A DNA stretch of 64,000 nucleotides from Thermatribacter velox (GTDB lineage Bacteria > Atribacterota > Atribacteria > Atribacterales > Thermatribacteraceae), in the NCBI RefSeq assembly GCF_038396615.1, contig NZ_CP121689.1:186001-250000 (forward strand). The letters run 5' to 3'. The position numbers were made by a program, and so were the translations under genes. A model generated the notes under the pieces. That model saw only the letters and a list, made by a program, of their open reading frames with translations, searched no databases and had not been told where the DNA came from. Below, piece after piece: positions 60,421 to 64,000 of this stretch (positions are counted from its first letter, which is position 1; each line of letters begins with the position of its first letter).

Positions 60421-61830
60421 GTGAAGAAGTTTTTGGTTTTGCTTCTTGCTCTGGTGTTTCTTTTGAGTTGCGCTTCCTTAGCTTATTCGCTCAAACTGGT
60501 TGTGGTAGGAGACGCAGGCCATAACTTGAAGCCCTTCGATTGGTATGCGCAGGATTTCAAAGAAAAGTTTGATGTAGAACTTGAGGTAATTGGTGTTCCC
60601 TTCGGTGAGCTTTACGAAAAAGAAAAGATGGAATTGATTGCGGCAACCGGTGCTTATGACATTATGATTGTCTATCCGAAGTTTCTGGCAGAGTTCGCTG
60701 CTAATGGGTGGTTGTATCCGCTTGATGAATTTGCTCAGAAGCTGGATCCCAAACTCGATGACGTCACTCCTGGTTACCGGGATTTTTACTGCAAGTATAG
60801 CGGTAAGCTTTATGCTCTCCCCTATGACGGCGATGTTTTAAACCTTTACTATCGCAAGGATTTGCTTGAAAACGAAGAAGAGAAAGCGGCGTTTAAGGCA
60901 AAATATGGGTATGACCTTAAGGTTCCTGAAACCTGGGATGAGTTCCTGGACGTGGCTGAATTCTTTACCCGTAAAGCTGGTGAGAAGCTTGCCGGCCAGG
61001 TCCTGGAGCGCGATTTTTATGGCACTGCCTATTACGGCCAGAAGGATCAGATTTTTGCCTGGTGGGGCAATATTTTTGCCAGCCTGGGTGGTGTGTATTT
61101 CGACGAAGAAACCATGGAGCCCGCTATCAACTCTGAAGCCGGCGTAAAAGCCCTGGAAATTTTCAAGCAAATTCATCAATACTGCCCACCGGATGTTCTT
61201 TCTTACGGTTATGAGGAACTAAAGGATGTTTTCCTGGAAGGCGATTGTTTCATGGTAATCCAGTGGCCCTGCGTAGGTAAAAAAGGAGCAGATCCCAATC
61301 AGTCCAAAATAGTTGGCAAAATCGGCGTAAGTCATGTTCCCGGTGTTAAGAAAGATGGAGAAGTTTATTACCGGGCACTCATGCCTTGTGGAAGGGTGCT
61401 GGCTGTAGCAGCGGAAGCCAAAGATCCCTGGAAAGCCTACCAGGTGATTCATTACCTCTCGGTTGAAACCAGCATGGACGATGTTTCCACCGCAGAGACC
61501 GGGTTGGATCCCTATCGTTATTCTCACTTTGCGCATCCTGAAGAGTATGAGATGTTTGCCAACGTGGAAGATGCCCGAATTTATCTTGAGGGTGTGCAGA
61601 AAAATATGGAAAAGGGATATCCTGAAATGGTGCTCCCTGGAACTGTAGAATACGAAGAGACCTTAGGTGTAGAGCTGACCCGTGCTTTGGCTGGAGAAAA
61701 AACTCCTGAACAGGCTCTCAACGATGCCGCAGCTGCGTGGCGAGATATTCTGAACAGGTTTGGTAAGGAACAGCAAAAGAAGCTTTATCAGGAACTGGTT
61801 GCCGGATGGAGAGCTGCTGGACTGTGGTAA
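60421..61830 (+). CDS. ABC transporter sugar-binding protein, family 1
   Basis: 469 residues, GTG 60421 after GAGGAGGGGGTAGCA. Signal peptide about 1-23; an LLSC at residues 14-17 could be a lipobox, but SLAYS with later cleavage is also possible. SBP_bac_1 pattern: YDIMIVYPKFLAEFAANGWL (about 79-98), ALPYDGDVLNLYYRKDLL and PETWDEFLDVAEFF. It heads an operon with two MalF/MalG-type permeases and lacks an ATPase. A PfkB kinase is convergent downstream, consistent with sugar uptake. Confidence 0.9.
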   Translation: MKKFLVLLLALVFLLSCASLAYSLKLVVVGDAGHNLKPFDWYAQDFKEKFDVELEVIGVPFGELYEKEKMELIAATGAYDIMIVYPKFLAEFAANGWLYPLDEFAQKLDPKLDDVTPGYRDFYCKYSGKLYALPYDGDVLNLYYRKDLLENEEEKAAFKAKYGYDLKVPETWDEFLDVAEFFTRKAGEKLAGQVLERDFYGTAYYGQKDQIFAWWGNIFASLGGVYFDEETMEPAINSEAGVKALEIFKQIHQYCPPDVLSYGYEELKDVFLEGDCFMVIQWPCVGKKGADPNQSKIVGKIGVSHVPGVKKDGEVYYRALMPCGRVLAVAAEAKDPWKAYQVIHYLSVETSMDDVSTAETGLDPYRYSHFAHPEEYEMFANVEDARIYLEGVQKNMEKGYPEMVLPGTVEYEETLGVELTRALAGEKTPEQALNDAAAAWRDILNRFGKEQQKKLYQELVAGWRAAGLW

Positions 61831-61842
61831 GGTAGCTTACTC

Positions 61843-61875
61843 AGGCTGAGCGAGCAGCAACTCGCTCAGCCTTTT
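61843..61875 (+). terminator. Strong hairpin with T tract after the binding-protein gene
   Basis: Perfect 12-bp stem AGGCTGAGCGAG/CTCGCTCAGCCT with loop CAGCAA, then TTTTATTTT, 12 nt after the stop and before the permease genes. Expected to end most transcripts after the binding protein. Confidence 0.9.
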
Positions 61876-61894
61876 TATTTTGGAGGGGACAGGC

Positions 61895-62767
61895 GTGATA
61901 AGGAGAGAAAAAAGGATAGCCGTTCTTTTTGTTCTCCCTACCATTTTGATCCTCCTGGCCATTTCCATTTTCCCACTGATTTATTCCTTCTATCTCAGTC
62001 TTTGCCAGTGGGACGTTGGTATGGGAGGAAGAAGGATTTTTATCGGGGTCGGGAATTACCTGAGGCTTTTTTCTGACCAGCGTTTCTGGGGAGCCATGAA
62101 GAACACCGGGTTAGAGCTTTTGATTGGTGTGGGTACCCAATTCTTAGTGGGACTTGGTCTGGCGTTACTTTTGAACAGATATTTTCGGGGAAGAAACCTG
62201 GTGGTTACCCTCTTTCTTCTTCCCATGATGATTTCTCCGGTAGTGGTGGGATGCATCTGGAGAATCATCTATCACTATCAGTATGGTCCGTTGAATTTCC
62301 TTCTCGCCCGGATGGGTTTAAATCCGGTAAACTGGCTGGGGAGCAGTCAGGTTTCCATTTATTCGATTATCATTGCCGATATCTGGGAATGGACACCTTT
62401 TATGCTGATTACTCTTTTGGCTGGATTGCAGGCTATACCAGATGAACTTTATGAAGCAGCGAGAGTAGATGGAGCAGGGCGCTGGGCGATTTTCTCCCGA
62501 GTTGTGCTTCCTCTTTTGCGTCCGGTAATCATTATTGCTGTTTTAATCCGGGTGATGGATGCTTTCAAGATATTTGACCTCGTGGTGCTTCTCACTCACG
62601 GTGGACCAGGCCAATCCTCAGAAACTATTGCTTTTTACAACTATACTACAGGTTTCAAATACTTTAGCATGGGTTATGCTTCGGCAATGGCCTACTTCCA
62701 ACTGGCCGTTATTGTCATCATTGCCAATGTTTTCCTTGCTTCCTGGAAAAGGAGGGAAGTGTCTTGA
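61895..62767 (+). CDS. Sugar ABC transporter permease, MalF/UgpA type
   Basis: About 290 residues, GTG 61895 behind TGGAGGGGACAGGC. Six TM helices; the N-terminal VLFVLPTILILLAISIFPL and SFYLSLCQWD are typical, and the EAA loop (DELYEAARVDGAGRWAIF, then VLPLLRP) is at about residues 185-212. Its stop overlaps the next start by 4 nt (TTGA), coupling the two permeases. Confidence 0.92.
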   Translation: MIRREKRIAVLFVLPTILILLAISIFPLIYSFYLSLCQWDVGMGGRRIFIGVGNYLRLFSDQRFWGAMKNTGLELLIGVGTQFLVGLGLALLLNRYFRGRNLVVTLFLLPMMISPVVVGCIWRIIYHYQYGPLNFLLARMGLNPVNWLGSSQVSIYSIIIADIWEWTPFMLITLLAGLQAIPDELYEAARVDGAGRWAIFSRVVLPLLRPVIIIAVLIRVMDAFKIFDLVVLLTHGGPGQSSETIAFYNYTTGFKYFSMGYASAMAYFQLAVIVIIANVFLASWKRREVS

Positions 62768-63585
62768 AAATCAGGGATGGAATGAAAGTGGCAATTTTCC
62801 TGACTATTTTCGTTGTCCTCCTTATAATGTTAAGCCCTTTCATATGGAACGTTATGACTTCTTTCAAAGACAAGGGAGAATATTTTACCTATCCACCTGT
62901 TTTCATACCACGTTCTTTCGACCTGGAACATTACGTCCAGGGTGGGAAATTGGGTGGCATAAAAGGCATGCGGGATAGCCTGATTATCGCTTCCTCAACT
63001 ACTTTGATAGCCATTGTGCTGGGCTCTCTGGCAGCTTACTCACTGGCACGTTTTCGGATTGGTGGCGATAACCTCGCTTTCTGGATTTTGTCGGTGCGCA
63101 TGATGCCACCCATTGCCTCGGTGCTACCCCTTTTTCTCTTTTTCCGTTTTTTGCGCTGGCTGGATACTTACCAGGCTCTAATTCTAACCCACTCTCTGGT
63201 GAATTTACCCTTTGCGGTCTGGATGATGAAGGGATTCTTTGAAGAACTGCCCCAGGAGCTTGAGGAAGCAGCTTTGGTGGATGGTTGTGGAAGGCTTGGC
63301 GCTTTCGCTCGCGTGGCTTTGCCTCTGGTTGCTCCGGGTCTCGTGGCTACGGCTCTTTTTTGCTTCATGTTTTCCTGGAACGAGTTTTTGTTTGCTTTAA
63401 TTTTAGGACGTTCACGCGTAACCCCGATCACCGTGAACATTGCCGGGATGATTGGTGGACACGAAATACTATGGGCTGAAATATCGGCTGTTTCCATTAT
63501 GGCCAGCGTGCCGATTATTATCATGGCCATCGTTTTGCAGCGTTATCTGGTGCGTGGACTTACCCTGGGAGCTGTAAAGGGCTGA
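62764..63585 (+). CDS. Sugar ABC transporter permease, MalG/UgpE type
   Basis: 273 residues, TTG 62764 with GGAGGGAAGTG upstream. Six TM helices, MMPPIASVLPLFLFFRF (about 113-129), EAA loop LEEAALVDGCGRLGAFARV (about 164-182) and the standard C terminus RGLTLGAVKG. It ends 2 nt before the stop of a convergent kinase gene, with no room for a separate terminator. Confidence 0.92.
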   Translation: MKIRDGMKVAIFLTIFVVLLIMLSPFIWNVMTSFKDKGEYFTYPPVFIPRSFDLEHYVQGGKLGGIKGMRDSLIIASSTTLIAIVLGSLAAYSLARFRIGGDNLAFWILSVRMMPPIASVLPLFLFFRFLRWLDTYQALILTHSLVNLPFAVWMMKGFFEELPQELEEAALVDGCGRLGAFARVALPLVAPGLVATALFCFMFSWNEFLFALILGRSRVTPITVNIAGMIGGHEILWAEISAVSIMASVPIIIMAIVLQRYLVRGLTLGAVKG

Positions 63586-63587
63586 TT

Positions 63588-64000
63588 TCACCAGGTTTCG
63601 CTTTTTTGGGAAGCGTTAGCAAGCCATTCTTCGAATTCCTGGCGTTTTACAAAGGATTTCTGAGTGCCTCGTTTTTCGGTGGAAAGTGCTGCATAGGCGC
63701 AGGCAAGGTCTATGGACTCTTCAAGAGGTTTTCCTTCTGCCAGGAAAAGGCCCAGAGCACCCAGAAAAGCATCGCCGGCTCCAGTTGTGTCTATGCTTTT
63801 TGCCTGATAGGCAGGGAAAAATTGAAAGCCTTCGCGGTTGCCCAACATGGCTCCTTTATCGCCTAAGGTGACTACCACATTTTCCAGTCCTTTTTCAAGC
63901 AACCTTTCGATTCCTTCTTGAATGCTTTCTTTGGAGGTTACTGATATACCGGTCAGGTTCTCAAGTTCGGTTTCGTTGGGAGCAAAAAGATAAATTCCTT
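63588..64000 (-). CDS. PfkB-family carbohydrate kinase (N terminus outside window)
   Basis: C-terminal about 137 residues of a ribokinase-like sugar kinase; the frame is open to the window edge, so the gene continues beyond it. Visible: PNETELENLTGI, VVVTLGDKGAML and IDTTGAGDAFLGALGLFL, the PfkB signature 2 with the catalytic Asp in GAGD. It phosphorylates a sugar or nucleoside, probably one imported by the neighbouring transporter. The actual substrate is not inferable from this part. Confidence 0.93.
   Translation of the reverse strand, partial: GIYLFAPNETELENLTGISVTSKESIQEGIERLLEKGLENVVVTLGDKGAMLGNREGFQFFPAYQAKSIDTTGAGDAFLGALGLFLAEGKPLEESIDLACAYAALSTEKRGTQKSFVKRQEFEEWLANASQKSETW

Overview
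The window is a bacterial chromosome segment of mid-range GC with dense same-strand operons, strong GGAGG-type ribosome binding sites, many GTG/TTG starts and several near-consensus sigma-70 promoters. Binding-protein-dependent sugar, peptide and TRAP transporters, M29 peptidases, a uroporphyrinogen-decarboxylase-type remnant and a type I-B CRISPR system together suggest a thermophilic, fermentative anaerobe. Atribacterota (OP9/JS1) or a Thermotogota-like lineage is my best guess; this is an inference from gene content, not a proven assignment.

Layout: 1-4.8 kb holds the end of a GH127 arabinofuranosidase and a sugar ABC transporter with no ATPase. 4.8-9.5 kb has a membrane diguanylate cyclase, small exported proteins and a URO-D remnant. 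9.6-12.7 kb is a TRAP operon (dctP-dctQ-dctM, minus strand). 12.9-15.4 kb is a secreted phosphatase pair. 15.6-17.5 kb is a homocysteine methyltransferase/MetF fusion. 17.1-18.5 kb carries a replication-initiator-like gene with 21-bp repeats inside its coding sequence. 19.0-20.9 kb is a KaiC-like ATPase/HTH pair plus an exported protein. 21.0-28.7 kb is a peptide-use operon: two M29 peptidases and a complete Dpp/Opp importer. 28.8-31.2 kb has a soluble MCP-like protein and a split LysO exporter.

From 31.2 to 46.5 kb lies an accessory block: a mosaic of short hairpin repeats, three ordinary minus-strand genes, a decayed MNT/HEPN toxin-antitoxin pair, cas8b-cas7-cas5-cas3-cas4-cas1-cas2 without cas6, an IS110 transposase remnant, the hairpin mosaic again, and a CRISPR array of 31 repeats transcribed rightwards. 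From 46.5 to 51.9 kb is an exopolysaccharide operon: BcsB, a membrane GT2 synthase with an N-terminal MshEN (predicted c-di-GMP-binding) domain, and a polytopic membrane protein. The diguanylate cyclase at 6-7 kb could supply its signal.

51.9-60.3 kb is a second accessory/decay zone: coding remnants, a small zinc-finger protein, HicBA, an FmdB zinc ribbon, KatG, a DUF262/DUF1524 (GmrSD-like) gene preserved in one frame but broken by four stop codons, and an AT-rich 584-residue protein that appears to join a three-Cys-motif partner (TcmP-like) methyltransferase-like domain to a three-cysteine radical-SAM-like domain. That fusion is the best candidate for an undescribed system here. The window closes with another ATPase-less sugar ABC operon and the end of a PfkB kinase.
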